Origin: an uncultured Lachnospiraceae bacterium
Lineage (GTDB): Bacteria > Bacillota > Clostridia > Lachnospirales > Lachnospiraceae
Assembly (NCBI GenBank): GCA_947629525.1
Contig: CANREB010000011.1
Span: 1-57,375 of the forward strand
Direction of reading: 5' to 3'
DNA length: 57,375 bases
A model generated the notes under the pieces. That model was not told the DNA's origin. It ran no database searches and was given only the letters and a program-made list of their open reading frames with translations. Below are positions 15,908 through 24,710 of the stretch, piece after piece; the stretch's first letter is position 1, and every line of letters begins with the position of its first letter. The translations under genes and the position numbers were made by a program.

Positions 15908-18322
15908 ATGAGCAAAGAATATTCCCCTAAGGAAATCGAAAAAAAATGGCAGGATATATGGGACAATGAAAACGCGTTCAAAGCAGTCGCCGATAAATCA
16001 AAACCAAAATATTACGCACTCGTGGAATTCCCTTACCCGTCGGGACAGGGACTGCATGTAGGACATCCGCGTCCGTATACGGCAATGGACATAGTGGCAA
16101 GAAAGAAGAGAATGCAGGGATACAATGTACTCTTCCCAATGGGTTGGGACGCGTTCGGACTTCCAACGGAAAATTACGCCATCAAAAATAAGATCCATCC
16201 GAAAATCGTTACTAAAAACAATGTAGCGCACTTCAAGAACCAATTGAAAGCACTCGGTTATTCTTTCGACTGGTCAAGGGAGATCAACACTACTGATGAA
16301 AAGTACTACAAGTGGACACAGTGGATCTTTTTACAGCTTTTCAAGAAAGGACTTGCCTACAAGAGCGAGATGCCTATAAACTTCTGTACATCCTGCAAGG
16401 TAGGACTTGCAAACGAAGAAGTAGTAAACGGTGTGTGCGAGCGGTGCGGCTCAGAAGTTATACGTAAAATGCAGTCGCAGTGGATGCTCAAGATTACGGA
16501 TTACGCGGATAAGCTTATAGAAGGGCTTGACCACGTTGACTATATCGAAAAGGTAAAAGTATCGCAGAAAAACTGGATAGGACGTTCGGAAGGCGCGGAA
16601 GTAAATTTTAAATTAAAAGATAAGGAAGAAATCCTTACTATCTATACCACAAGACCCGATACACTTTTTGGCGCGACATATATGGTAATTTCCCCCGAAC
16701 ATCCGTTGATTGATAAGTATAAGGATGAGATAAGCAATTATGATGAGATAGTCGCATACCGCGAGCAGGCGGCAAAAAAATCCGACTTTGAGCGCACGGA
16801 GCTTGCAAAGGATAAAACAGGCGTCTGCATAAACGGTATTTCGGCAGTAAATCCTGTAAACAACAAGGAAATACCGGTGTGGGTGTCAGACTACGTACTT
16901 ATGTCATACGGCACAGGCGCGATCATGGCGGTGCCGGCTCATGATACAAGAGACTGGGATTTCGCAAAGAAATTTAATCTTCCTATTATAGAAGTAGTTG
17001 CAGGCGGCGATGTTCAGAACGAAGCTTTTACGGATGTAGCGACAGGCACGTTATGCAATTCCGACTTTTTAAACGGTATGGAGGTCAGGGACGCAAAGGC
17101 TGCGATCATCAAATGGCTTGAGGAAAAAGGCATAGGTCATAAGAAGGTAAACTACAAGCTGCGTGACTGGGTATTTTCCCGCCAGCGTTACTGGGGAGAG
17201 CCTATCCCTATAGTAAAATGTCCATGCTGTGGGTATGTGCCGCTTGACGAGAGCGAACTGCCGCTCAGGCTTCCGGAGGTAGAAAGCTATATGCCTACAG
17301 ATACAGGCGAATCGCCTCTTGCCGCGATGCGCGACTGGGTAGAGACTACATGTCCCAAGTGCGGTGGGAAAGCAGAGCGCGAGACGGACACGATGCCTCA
17401 GTGGGCAGGATCGTCTTGGTATTTCCTGCGTTATATCGACCCTGATAATGACAATGAATTTGCCGGTAAAGAGGCACTTGATTACTGGATGCCGGTAGAT
17501 TGGTATAACGGTGGTATGGAGCATACCACGCTTCACCTGTTATACTCAAGATTTTGGCACAAATTTCTCTATGACCAAGGCTTGGTGCCGTGCAGCGAGC
17601 CGTATATGAAGAGAACATCGCACGGCATGATTTTAGGCGAAAACGGCGAGAAGATGTCAAAATCAAGAGGCAACGTAGTAAATCCTGATGATGTTGTAAA
17701 CGAGTACGGGGCGGACACGCTCAGGACATACGAAATGTTTATCGGTGCCTTTGATTTAAGTGCCGCGTGGAGTGCGGAGGGCGTAAGAGGCTGCCGCCGT
17801 TTCCTTGAAAGAGTATGGAAATTACAGGATATGCTTATAGACGCAAAAGGATATCGCTCTGAATTGGAGACAAAAATCCATCAGACTATCAAAAAAGTCA
17901 CAAATGATTTTGAAAGCCTCAAATTCAACACGGCAATCGCGGCGATGATGTCGCTTGTAAATGATTTTTACAAGGCAAACGGCATTACAAAAGATGAGTA
18001 TTCAACACTCATTATACTGCTTAATCCTGTAGCGCCGCATATCACGGAACAGCTTTGGGAAAATATCGGCAATGAAGGCAGGGTGTACCGCCAAAAGTGG
18101 GCAGAGTATGATGAAGCAAAGACGGTAGAAGCAAATGTTGAGATTGCGGTACAGATAAACGGCAAAGTAAAGGCGGCGCTTTTAGTCGGAATTGACGAAG
18201 AAGAAGCTTCCGTAACAGAAAAGGCGCACGCGCTGCCTGCAATCGCAGATCTTATAAAGGGTAAAAATATCGTTAAGGAAATATATGTCAAGGGCAGAAT
18301 ACTTAACATAGTGGCAAAATAA
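15908..18322 (+). CDS. leuS: Leucyl-tRNA synthetase
   Basis: Class I aminoacyl-tRNA synthetase (804 residues, normal bacterial length) that charges tRNA-Leu. Seen: the HIGH-type motif H-V-G-H in [13 protein letters not shown], zinc-ribbon cysteines C-T-S-C...C-E-R-C, an editing (CP1) domain with T-T-R-P-D-T and [12 protein letters not shown], the K-M-S-K-S signature, the anticodon-binding helical domain and a C-terminal domain. GAGAGG lies before the ATG. It is followed after 10 bases by a gene for a protein resembling its own anticodon-binding domain. Confidence 0.98.
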   Translation: MSKEYSPKEIEKKWQDIWDNENAFKAVADKSKPKYYALVEFPYPSGQGLHVGHPRPYTAMDIVARKKRMQGYNVLFPMGWDAFGLPTENYAIKNKIHPKIVTKNNVAHFKNQLKALGYSFDWSREINTTDEKYYKWTQWIFLQLFKKGLAYKSEMPINFCTSCKVGLANEEVVNGVCERCGSEVIRKMQSQWMLKITDYADKLIEGLDHVDYIEKVKVSQKNWIGRSEGAEVNFKLKDKEEILTIYTTRPDTLFGATYMVISPEHPLIDKYKDEISNYDEIVAYREQAAKKSDFERTELAKDKTGVCINGISAVNPVNNKEIPVWVSDYVLMSYGTGAIMAVPAHDTRDWDFAKKFNLPIIEVVAGGDVQNEAFTDVATGTLCNSDFLNGMEVRDAKAAIIKWLEEKGIGHKKVNYKLRDWVFSRQRYWGEPIPIVKCPCCGYVPLDESELPLRLPEVESYMPTDTGESPLAAMRDWVETTCPKCGGKAERETDTMPQWAGSSWYFLRYIDPDNDNEFAGKEALDYWMPVDWYNGGMEHTTLHLLYSRFWHKFLYDQGLVPCSEPYMKRTSHGMILGENGEKMSKSRGNVVNPDDVVNEYGADTLRTYEMFIGAFDLSAAWSAEGVRGCRRFLERVWKLQDMLIDAKGYRSELETKIHQTIKKVTNDFESLKFNTAIAAMMSLVNDFYKANGITKDEYSTLIILLNPVAPHITEQLWENIGNEGRVYRQKWAEYDEAKTVEANVEIAVQINGKVKAALLVGIDEEEASVTEKAHALPAIADLIKGKNIVKEIYVKGRILNIVAK

Positions 18323-18332
18323 TAATAAAGCT

Positions 18333-19013
18333 ATGAATAAAGATATAATCTTAGATGAAATCTTAACACCAATGAATCATCGTGAAACTGATTATATAGC
18401 GCAAAGGCTGTCGGGGTGCGATATCCCCGGCGTTTTTGCGTGCAGTGAAATGCTTGAATGGATAGATAAAACGGCAGAAAGGGTATTTGACGACGACCTT
18501 ATAATGGATTATGGCATAGACTGTCTGCGGCTTTATCTGATGTTTGAGGCAGCGCCGAGGGAAAATGACGCCCCTTTTTACGAAAGCTGGCATGAGAGCG
18601 CTCTTGAGGGAATATACAAGTTCCTTTCACGTTACAGAAGGCTTGTGCTTGTTGCGGTATATCGTAATGAGCGTATCAGTGCCGATGCGGTTAAAAATGC
18701 GAAATCAGCCATAGATGAAACAAAAAACAAAATTGAAAAATACATAAGCCGCGGCAATGAATTTTCAAACCGCCACAATATAGTTTCCGCGCTTATGGAA
18801 TTGCAGAAAACGCTGCAGAATGAACTGAAAATAAATGAGACGGCTGCCGCACTGCATAAGCAAAATCCCGAGACATCGAAGACCTGCATTGCAACAAAAA
18901 ATATGGAAAAAAATGAAGAAATTGTCGGAATATGCAGACAATTAATAATGATAACGGCACAATTTGCACCTAATATTTCCAAGATATTGTGGAAAAAATT
19001 AAATAACTTATAA
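18333..19013 (+). CDS. Free-standing LeuRS-like C-terminal (anticodon-binding) domain protein
   Basis: 226 residues resembling only the part of LeuRS that follows the KMSKS loop. I-M-D-Y-G-I-D-C-L-R-L-Y-L-M-F parallels Leu[17 protein letters not shown], and A-P-N-I-S-K-I-L-W parallels A-P-H-I-T-E-Q-L-W. It has no HIGH, editing or KMSKS region, so it cannot aminoacylate. It starts 10 bases after leuS with no strong ribosome-binding site, so translation probably depends on leuS. It could bind tRNA-Leu, modulate the synthetase, or be a decaying duplicate; the uninterrupted frame argues against simple decay. Confidence 0.75.
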   Translation: MNKDIILDEILTPMNHRETDYIAQRLSGCDIPGVFACSEMLEWIDKTAERVFDDDLIMDYGIDCLRLYLMFEAAPRENDAPFYESWHESALEGIYKFLSRYRRLVLVAVYRNERISADAVKNAKSAIDETKNKIEKYISRGNEFSNRHNIVSALMELQKTLQNELKINETAAALHKQNPETSKTCIATKNMEKNEEIVGICRQLIMITAQFAPNISKILWKKLNNL

Positions 19014-19020
19014 AATAATC

Positions 19021-19049
19021 TAGCCAAGTGTCATTTTTTGTATTATAAT
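19021..19049 (+). promoter_or_regulatory. Promoter of the sortase operon
   Basis: TAGCCA (19021-19026, four of six -35 positions), 17-base spacer, consensus TATAAT (19044-19049), 51 bases before the sortase ATG. Confidence 0.5.
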
Positions 19050-19099
19050 AAAGTCTGATTGCAGAATAAATGATCTACCGATAGAAAACAGGTAATAAA

Positions 19100-20149
19100 A
19101 TGGCAGATAATACAAACAGAAATGCCGTTGAGCATGATCTCAGGATGATCAGGCAGCTTATGAAAGGCAAAAAGCGGCTCACGCCAAAACTTGCCGGAGA
19201 GATATATTATAAGCTCGAACTTTATCATATTCGTTTTGAGAGCTTCAAAGGCGATGAGTTCCTTGAAGAACTTGAGAGCAATCTTACAGAGCGTCAGAAA
19301 AATGAAGTAAAAAAACAGCTTCTTGAAAGAAAACGCCGCAATTATCAAAAAAAACGTTTTATCAGACTTAACAAATACGTTTTGACGGCTATCTTTGCCC
19401 TGCAATTGATTTTATGTCTGGTGATTTTGAACTGGAACATCATTCTCGATATAAGGACAAATTATAATGCGGAGCATCTTCAGGCAAAAATCGGGCAGAC
19501 GACGGCGATAGCGGAGGAGCTTGGCAGTGAGATATCAGTTCCAAAAGCGGAGGATATCAAGCCGGTCATACTGAGCAAATTCAAAGCGCTTCATGATGAA
19601 AATCCTGATTTTGCAGGTTGGCTTACAATAGAGGGCACACGTATTGATTATCCCGTAATGGCGCGGGAAGGCGATAATAATTACTATCTTGATAAAAATT
19701 TTTTCGGACGCGAAGATAAAAATGGTCTTTTAATACTTGACTATAGGAGCGATGTGCTCGCCAAGGGTCAGAATATAATCATTTACGGTCACAATATGCG
19801 TACAGGCGTAATGTTTGGCACGCTCAGCAGATATAAGGATAAAAGTTTTTGTGAGGAACATCCAACGATAAACTTTGACAGTCTGTACGAAGAATGTGAA
19901 TACAAAGTGATAGCGGCAGTCTTATCTTCTGTGGCATATGAGGATGAAGATGTTTTCCGGTATTATGATGCCATAGACATAAGCACCAAGGAGAGCTTTG
20001 ACGAATTTAAACAGAACATAATCGGAAATGCCCTGTACACTACGGATGAAAGTTTGGAATACGGAGATTCCTGTCTGGTTTTGTCCACATGTGACTATTA
20101 CACAGAGGATGGAAGATTTGTGGTAGTTGCCAAAAAGGTAACTGAATAA
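19100..20149 (+). CDS. Class B sortase
   Basis: 349-residue membrane-anchored transpeptidase that cuts a C-terminal sorting motif and links the protein to the cell wall. A charged, helical cytoplasmic N-terminal region of about 95 residues precedes one transmembrane segment (~97-117); the catalytic domain has H231 (Y-G-H-N-M), C331 (L-S-T-C-D-Y) and R339 (D-G-R-F-V-V-V). The TLxTC-type site and the F-A-G-W-L-T-I-E-G-T-R-I-D-Y-P-V opening are typical of class B. The substrate gene follows after 16 bases. The long N-terminal cytoplasmic part is more than sortases usually have and might bind a regulator. Confidence 0.93.
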   Translation: MADNTNRNAVEHDLRMIRQLMKGKKRLTPKLAGEIYYKLELYHIRFESFKGDEFLEELESNLTERQKNEVKKQLLERKRRNYQKKRFIRLNKYVLTAIFALQLILCLVILNWNIILDIRTNYNAEHLQAKIGQTTAIAEELGSEISVPKAEDIKPVILSKFKALHDENPDFAGWLTIEGTRIDYPVMAREGDNNYYLDKNFFGREDKNGLLILDYRSDVLAKGQNIIIYGHNMRTGVMFGTLSRYKDKSFCEEHPTINFDSLYEECEYKVIAAVLSSVAYEDEDVFRYYDAIDISTKESFDEFKQNIIGNALYTTDESLEYGDSCLVLSTCDYYTEDGRFVVVAKKVTE

Positions 20150-20165
20150 CAGCGGAGGTATTGTC

Positions 20166-22061
20166 ATGTACAAAAAATTAAAAAACATACTGGGAGCCAG
20201 TCTTATAATACTGGCGATAGTGATCGCTCAGATACCTATGTCTGATGCACAGGCTGATTCGCCTATCACAGTCACTTTCAATATGAATGGTGGGAAATAT
20301 AACGGCGAGTACAATGATTATACTTTTAAAAATCAAATGCCTGTACTCGTTTTGGACAAAAATCAGACCATAAGCAGTTTCCCATCGGAGAATGCCGTTT
20401 CATATACGGGATATCAAACGGAAAAAGATACATGGTATATGGATAAGGAATGCCTTTCCAAGTTTGATAAAAATACTAAAATGACACAAAGTACCACATT
20501 GTATAAGAAGTGGTACAGCATTGACGACGGATTTTATTTAAATCCGGACAAGACGGTTCTCTATAAATATATCGGAAGCGACGTATATGTTGAAATACCG
20601 GAGACAGTTAAAATCATAGCGGATGACGCTTTCGACAAAATAAACGGTGTGAGAGGGATATCGCTTCCCACAGATATTGAGAAAATAGAAGAAAATGCTT
20701 TTAGCGGAGTAAAAAATCAGACTGACATTATATACATATATGATGCGGGAACAGAGCAGTCGAAAGAACTTGGAGAACAGATTTGCGACAAATATGAACA
20801 GCTTGTATACAGCGAGCATCTTGACGCTGAGGAAATCGAGAAGATAACAGGCATTAATTATAATCTTCCAAACGATCAGGAAAATGAGACGAAAGCACAG
20901 GTCAGCAGCATTGCCGCAACAAATACAGTGATGCCGATCGCTGCTTTAGAAACAGCAGAAGAGTCGGAAACCGAGAAATACACTGTGGTATTTGATATGA
21001 ACGGCGGCAGTTTCTCAGGGCAGTATGAAGGCAAAGACTATGACGATGCAAAGAGCCTTACGACTGAAGTTGTTGAAGGAGGAAGTATAGCAAGCAATGA
21101 GTATCCCGAGAATGTAAGCTCATCGGAAATAACCTACAAAAATTATAATACCGATACAAGCTGGTATACAGACGAGGATGCCCTGACAGCATACAGCAGA
21201 TCTTCAGAGGTTGAGGAAGATATTACACTGTATAAAAAATGGTATGATACGCAGTCGGGATTTACGATGAACCCACAGGACACTGTTTTGTACAAATACA
21301 ACGGAAGCGCTGCAAAGGTAGTAATCCCGGATACGGTAACTGCGATAGGGACGGGAGCGTTTTCGACAGTTTACGGTATTTCAAGCATTCAGCTTCCTGA
21401 AAATCTGAAAAAGGTGGAAGATAATGCATTCAGCGGTGTTGAGAAACTCAGCAGCAAGATTACCATAATTGCGCCGGAGGATAATGAAACGGCACAGGAT
21501 ACAGCGAAGGCGCTTGCGGACAAATATTCAAATGTGGTATACGAAAACGGACAGGCACAGGAGAATGAGGATGATGACGGGGAATCAAGCGTGAGCATTG
21601 TAAGTCAGGGAACTCTCAAAGTGGGAACTGATTTATCCGAGCAGGAAAGCACTGCAACTGAGGAAACAGAAAAAAAGACAGTAACGGTCGATAACAGTAC
21701 TGCTGCGTCGGCAAATTCAACCGCTTCACAGACGCAGCAAGTCACACGGATAGGAGATGCCGCACAGACACAGAATAATACTACCCGGACAGCAGCGCAG
21801 ACGCAGGACAATACTGCCCGGACAGCAACGCAGACACAGAATAATGCTGCACAGACAGCAACGCAGACACAGAACACTACTGAGAGAACTAACGTAACTG
21901 CGGCAAGCGGACCACGAAGCAGTGAGCATGTACTGGACCAGACACCTAAGACGGGAGATCCGACGCAGTATCGGACGCTGCTCGTGATAGGTCTGTTTTC
22001 GATGGGAGTACTTCTCATTCTTACCGGTAATGGAAATAGGAAGAAATCTGCTGCATTTTAG
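20166..22061 (+). CDS. Cell-wall-anchored protein with paired InlB_B/LRR modules
   Basis: 631-residue surface protein: signal peptide (cleavage near D-A-Q-A), then two copies of a module made of an InlB_B (Listeria-Bacteroides) repeat (V-T-F-N-M-N-G-G and V-V-F-D-M-N-G-G, each ending L-Y-K-K-W-Y) plus a short BspA-type LRR segment (I-P-E-T-V-K-I-I-A-D-D-A-F and I-P-D-T-V-T-A-I-G-T-G-A-F). A Thr/Gln-rich stalk with four 11-residue repeats follows, then a sorting signal T-P-K-T-G, a hydrophobic segment and a basic tail N-R-K-K. It is almost certainly the substrate of the sortase just upstream. Modules of this kind mediate adhesion; the target is unknown. Confidence 0.88.
   Translation: MYKKLKNILGASLIILAIVIAQIPMSDAQADSPITVTFNMNGGKYNGEYNDYTFKNQMPVLVLDKNQTISSFPSENAVSYTGYQTEKDTWYMDKECLSKFDKNTKMTQSTTLYKKWYSIDDGFYLNPDKTVLYKYIGSDVYVEIPETVKIIADDAFDKINGVRGISLPTDIEKIEENAFSGVKNQTDIIYIYDAGTEQSKELGEQICDKYEQLVYSEHLDAEEIEKITGINYNLPNDQENETKAQVSSIAATNTVMPIAALETAEESETEKYTVVFDMNGGSFSGQYEGKDYDDAKSLTTEVVEGGSIASNEYPENVSSSEITYKNYNTDTSWYTDEDALTAYSRSSEVEEDITLYKKWYDTQSGFTMNPQDTVLYKYNGSAAKVVIPDTVTAIGTGAFSTVYGISSIQLPENLKKVEDNAFSGVEKLSSKITIIAPEDNETAQDTAKALADKYSNVVYENGQAQENEDDDGESSVSIVSQGTLKVGTDLSEQESTATEETEKKTVTVDNSTAASANSTASQTQQVTRIGDAAQTQNNTTRTAAQTQDNTARTATQTQNNAAQTATQTQNTTERTNVTAASGPRSSEHVLDQTPKTGDPTQYRTLLVIGLFSMGVLLILTGNGNRKKSAAF
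21762..21893 (+). repeat. Four 33-bp tandem repeats encoding a TQ-rich stalk
   Basis: Four in-frame 33-bp units encode 11-residue repeats of the type (A/T)-Q-T-Q-(N/D)-N-x-x-(R/Q)-T-A in the wall-spanning stalk of the sortase substrate. The units are imperfect. Repeat number could vary between strains by slippage or recombination. Confidence 0.75.
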
Positions 22062-22305
22062 AAACGTCATCAGGATTTGAATGTTTCTTTAAGACATCGA
22101 ATATCAAATCAATATCATTTTTACTAAAAGAAATGTTGTTTTCCCTGCTGAGCTTAGACAGCGACATAAGGAATGACAACATTTCTTTTTGACTGCCGGC
22201 GTTTATGGAACTGCCTTTCACCAATAACTGTTCAAGAAAAGCAAGTTTGGTCCTGCCTATTGATTCAAGTGCAGGGTCATCGAGCCAGTCGCGGTTTGTC
22301 GCCAT
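22021..22305 (-). CDS. Small protein of unknown function, third gene of the Cys-rich operon
   Basis: 94 residues, soluble, mostly helical by composition, with no motif I recognise. A GGGGGG-rich ribosome-binding site precedes the ATG and contains the stop codon of the upstream gene, so the two are tightly coupled (12 bases apart). Its 3' end overlaps the end of the sortase substrate gene by 41 bases on the opposite strand. It was accepted for its ribosome-binding site and operon position; the function cannot be assigned. Confidence 0.7.
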   Translation of the reverse strand: MATNRDWLDDPALESIGRTKLAFLEQLLVKGSSINAGSQKEMLSFLMSLSKLSRENNISFSKNDIDLIFDVLKKHSNPDDVSKMQQISSYFHYR

Positions 22306-22317
22306 AAAAAATCCCCC

Positions 22318-22791
22318 CTAAAGCTGTTTCATTGAGTTGAAGAGCTGCATCATTTCGTTTATATCAAGTCCGTCCATACCTGAGCCTGAATTTATGTCCA
22401 TATCAGGGTTCATACTTTGTATGAGTTCAACCATCTGCTGCATTTCCTGTACGTTTTTTAAAGCGCGGAAAACGGATATTATCCGGTCAAAATGTTTTTC
22501 TTCTGACGGAGTAAGATAACGCCGTACGGCATTGCAGATTTGTTCAATATTGTCGCTAAAATCAGAAAAACCGCTGTTATTGGTGATGCTGCTTGCGCAT
22601 ATGCCCTGTGGGAAATGAGGTTTGCCTGAATTTATCACTGAGAGAGTATATTTTAATTCCATATATTTGATCATTGCGGGCAGCATACTGTTGCCGCTGT
22701 TATCCATAAAGGGAAGCAGGGTTTTTAAGATACGGATATGATTGGTGGTATAAAAATGGTCAAATGCCATGACGTAATCATTGTCGTCCAT
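22318..22791 (-). CDS. Protein of unknown function, second gene of the Cys-rich operon
   Basis: 157 residues with no signal peptide or membrane segment. The N-terminal half opens with F-D-H-F-Y-T-T-N-H-I-R-I-L-K-T-L-L-P-F-M and has helical amphipathic stretches; the C-terminal half is Met-rich (E-M-Q-Q-M-V-E-L-I-Q-S-M-N-P-D-M). I recall similar unnamed proteins in Lachnospiraceae but no function. A CGGGGG ribosome-binding site lies upstream. An intrinsic terminator separates it from the small Cys-rich gene before it, so expression is by readthrough or its own promoter. Confidence 0.75.
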   Translation of the reverse strand: MDDNDYVMAFDHFYTTNHIRILKTLLPFMDNSGNSMLPAMIKYMELKYTLSVINSGKPHFPQGICASSITNNSGFSDFSDNIEQICNAVRRYLTPSEEKHFDRIISVFRALKNVQEMQQMVELIQSMNPDMDINSGSGMDGLDINEMMQLFNSMKQL

Positions 22792-22850
22792 TAAATATTC
22801 CCCCGATCCCGTGCTTTATTATTTATTATGAAGAAAAACAGTAAATAATT

Positions 22851-22900
22851 ACTAAAAAACCCAAAGGGTTCGCCGGTCAGTCCCCAAACGAACCCTTTGG
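22851..22900 (-). terminator. Intrinsic terminator after the small Cys-rich gene
   Basis: A perfect 12-bp stem, CCAAAGGGTTCG (22900-22889 on the minus strand) with its complement (22872-22861), and a 16-nt loop, is followed on the minus strand by GTTTTTTAGT. It lies 12 bases beyond the Cys-rich gene and before the next two genes of the same strand, so it may set a high ratio of the small protein. Confidence 0.85.
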
Positions 22901-22912
22901 AAGCTGCAATGA

Positions 22913-23146
22913 TCAGTTATTGCAGCCGTTGTTGCCGCAGCATGAAAGGAGAACTAAAAGCCAAATGATGGTGTTGCAGCAGCTTCCGTTGCCATCGCCG
23001 AATGTGTTTGCGGGACTTAAACCATTACCGTTGCCGCAGCAAGAAAGAAGGATTATAAGCCATATTAGGTTTCCGCATCCCCCGTTTTCGTTAATGGGTG
23101 ATACCCCGTTGTTGCAGCCGCAGTGGCTAGCTGATAAATCGCTCAT
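22913..23146 (-). CDS. Tiny Cys/Gly/Asn-rich protein with duplicated hydrophobic module
   Basis: 77 residues with two copies of one module, I-W-L-I-I-L-L-S-C-C-G-N and I-W-L-L-V-L-L-S-C-C-G-N, each preceded by a Cys-containing Gly/Asn-rich stretch (G-G-C-G-N-L; G-S-C-C-N-T). It has nine cysteines. GGAGG lies ten bases before the ATG. The composition recalls small hydrophobic spore-coat-like proteins of Firmicutes (YjcZ type), but no family match can be claimed. It is the first gene of a minus-strand group of three and is followed by a terminator. The upstream region has a sequence resembling a late-sporulation promoter. Confidence 0.75.
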   Translation of the reverse strand: MSDLSASHCGCNNGVSPINENGGCGNLIWLIILLSCCGNGNGLSPANTFGDGNGSCCNTIIWLLVLLSCCGNNGCNN

Positions 23147-23180
23147 AGGTGTTGTTCCTCCGTTTTAAAAGCTTTTTCTA

Positions 23181-23207
23181 TACTATATGTCAGGTTTGCG
23201 GATTTGT
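23181..23207 (-). promoter_or_regulatory. Possible sporulation-type (sigma-K/E-like) promoter
   Basis: On the minus strand AC (23207-23206), 16 bases, then CATATAGTA (23189-23181), which fits the CATA-NNN-TA form of sigma-K -10 elements known from Bacillus. It lies 35 bases upstream of the Cys-rich gene. A vegetative promoter is not obvious. Tentative. Confidence 0.3.
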
Positions 23208-23225
23208 TACAAAATCTTTATATTC

Positions 23226-23254
23226 TTGACAAGGGAAATGCTGTATACTATAAT
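23226..23254 (+). promoter_or_regulatory. Consensus promoter of fprA
   Basis: TTGACA (23226-23231), 17-base spacer, TATAAT (23249-23254): a perfect vegetative consensus, predicting strong expression of the flavodiiron protein. Confidence 0.85.
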
Positions 23255-23337
23255 AAAAAAGCGATTTTAAGGAAAGCTGCCTGATTTATGGAGGCAACGC
23301 GTAAGGTAATTTATTTAAAAAGAAAAGGGGTAAGGAA

Positions 23338-24501
23338 ATGATGGAAAAGGTTACAAATGACATTAGTAACATTGGCGTGAATGACAGAGAGATAACCTTG
23401 TTTGAGGGACAGTATAATGTTGAAAAGGGTATGGCATATAATTCATATGTGATACTTGATGAAAAAACAGTTGTTATGGATACTGTGGACAAAAGAGCTA
23501 CAGCGGAATGGCTTGAAAATTTGAGCGAGGCTTTAAGCGGCAGGACAGTCGATTATCTTGTCATACAGCATATGGAGCCCGACCACGGCGGCAGTATTAT
23601 GGAGCTTATGGAACGTTTCCCCAAGATGACGCTTGTAGGCAATGATAAGACCTTCGCTATGTTAAAGCAGTTTTATGATATCGATATCGAAGGAAAAACA
23701 CTTATCGTAAAAGAAGGCGACACGCTCTCAACGGGTGCGCATATATTACAGTTTTTTATGGCACCTATGGTTCACTGGCCTGAGGTAATGGTGACTTATG
23801 ACCAAAAAGACAAAGTACTTTTCAGCGCAGACGGTTTTGGCAAGTTTGGCACACGTGATGCCGATGAGGACTGGACTTGTGAGGCAAGGCGGTATTATAT
23901 GAATATTTGCGGCAAATACGGTATGCAGGTACAAATGCTGTTAAAAAAGGCGGCAAGTCTTTCAATAGATATCATTTGCCCGCTTCATGGTCCCGTGCTC
24001 AGTGAAAACCTTGGCTATTACATAGGTAAATATCAGATTTGGAGCAGTTATGAACCCGAGGATGAGGGTGTGCTTGTGGCATATGCCTCTATTCATGGCA
24101 ATACGGCACAGGCAGCTAAAAAGATGAAAGAGATACTTGAGGCAAAGGGCGCGAAGAAAGTAGCGATTACTGATCTTTGCCGCGACGATATTCATGAAGC
24201 TGTGGAAGATGCTTTCCGCTACAGCCATTTAGTGCTTGCGGCATCGTCATATGATGCGGGAGTATTCCCCGCTATGGAGAATTTTTTGAATAAGCTTAAG
24301 GCAAAGAACTATCAAAAGCGAAAAATAGGTATTATTGAAAACGGTACATGGGCTCCGTCGGCGGGAAGAACGATGAAAGCTATGCTTGAAGGTCTGAAAG
24401 ACATAGATATAGCAGAACCCATGGTTACTATAAAGTCAGCAATGAAAGCTGAAAACATTACACAGCTTGAAACACTCGCAGACAGTATGCTTGGAAAATA
24501 A
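23338..24501 (+). CDS. fprA: Flavodiiron protein (A-type flavoprotein, O2/NO reductase)
   Basis: 387-residue cytoplasmic enzyme that reduces O2 to water or NO to N2O, protecting anaerobes. The N-terminal beta-lactamase-like domain has the di-iron ligands H-x-E-x-D-H (H-M-E-P-D-H), a His in M-V-H-W-P-E, Asp in F-S-A-D-G-F and His in C-P-L-H-G-P. The C-terminal flavodoxin domain begins V-A-Y-A-S-I-H-G-N-T-A for FMN binding. No rubredoxin or flavin-reductase domain is fused, so an external electron donor is needed. A consensus promoter and a terminator make it a monocistronic unit. A second ATG (23341) directly follows the first. Confidence 0.95.
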   Translation: MMEKVTNDISNIGVNDREITLFEGQYNVEKGMAYNSYVILDEKTVVMDTVDKRATAEWLENLSEALSGRTVDYLVIQHMEPDHGGSIMELMERFPKMTLVGNDKTFAMLKQFYDIDIEGKTLIVKEGDTLSTGAHILQFFMAPMVHWPEVMVTYDQKDKVLFSADGFGKFGTRDADEDWTCEARRYYMNICGKYGMQVQMLLKKAASLSIDIICPLHGPVLSENLGYYIGKYQIWSSYEPEDEGVLVAYASIHGNTAQAAKKMKEILEAKGAKKVAITDLCRDDIHEAVEDAFRYSHLVLAASSYDAGVFPAMENFLNKLKAKNYQKRKIGIIENGTWAPSAGRTMKAMLEGLKDIDIAEPMVTIKSAMKAENITQLETLADSMLGK

Positions 24502-24515
24502 TATCAATATCTTAT

Positions 24516-24557
24516 AAAAATGTCAGGAACATTCACTTCCTGACATTTTTATTTTTG
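24516..24557 (+). terminator. Terminator after fprA
   Basis: AAAAATGTCAGGAA (24516-24529) pairs with TTCCTGACATTTTT (24537-24550) around a 7-nt loop, followed by more T. It is a symmetrical stem that can act on both strands. Confidence 0.88.
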
Positions 24558-24637
24558 CTTTTTTTATTTTTCAATCCATACAGTGTAGTAAATTTTAATA
24601 TGTCGCAAAATAAATAACAAAAAATTCAATATATGTG

Positions 24638-24666
24638 TTGACATATACCTGCAAGGGGTATATACT
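24638..24666 (+). promoter_or_regulatory. csoR-copA promoter with overlapping CsoR operator
   Basis: TTGACA (24638-24643), 17-base spacer, TATACT (24661-24666). Inside the spacer lies the palindrome TATACC-N7-GGTATA (24644-24662) with a G-rich right half, which matches the known CsoR operator type (TACC...GGGGTA). A repressor bound here would block RNA polymerase until Cu(I) binds it. Confidence 0.75.
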
Positions 24667-24710
24667 TAATACGCATGCAAATACTAAATGTTAATAAAGG
24701 AGGAAACAAT

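Noticed and set aside
21762..21893. Regular 33-bp repeats as a possible CRISPR array
   Set aside because: The units are contiguous, imperfect and in frame within a coding region; there are no spacers and no cas genes.
21605..22018. Cys/Val-rich open frame antisense to the sortase substrate stalk
   Set aside because: Its composition is only the complement of the TQ-rich repeats; no start site supports it.
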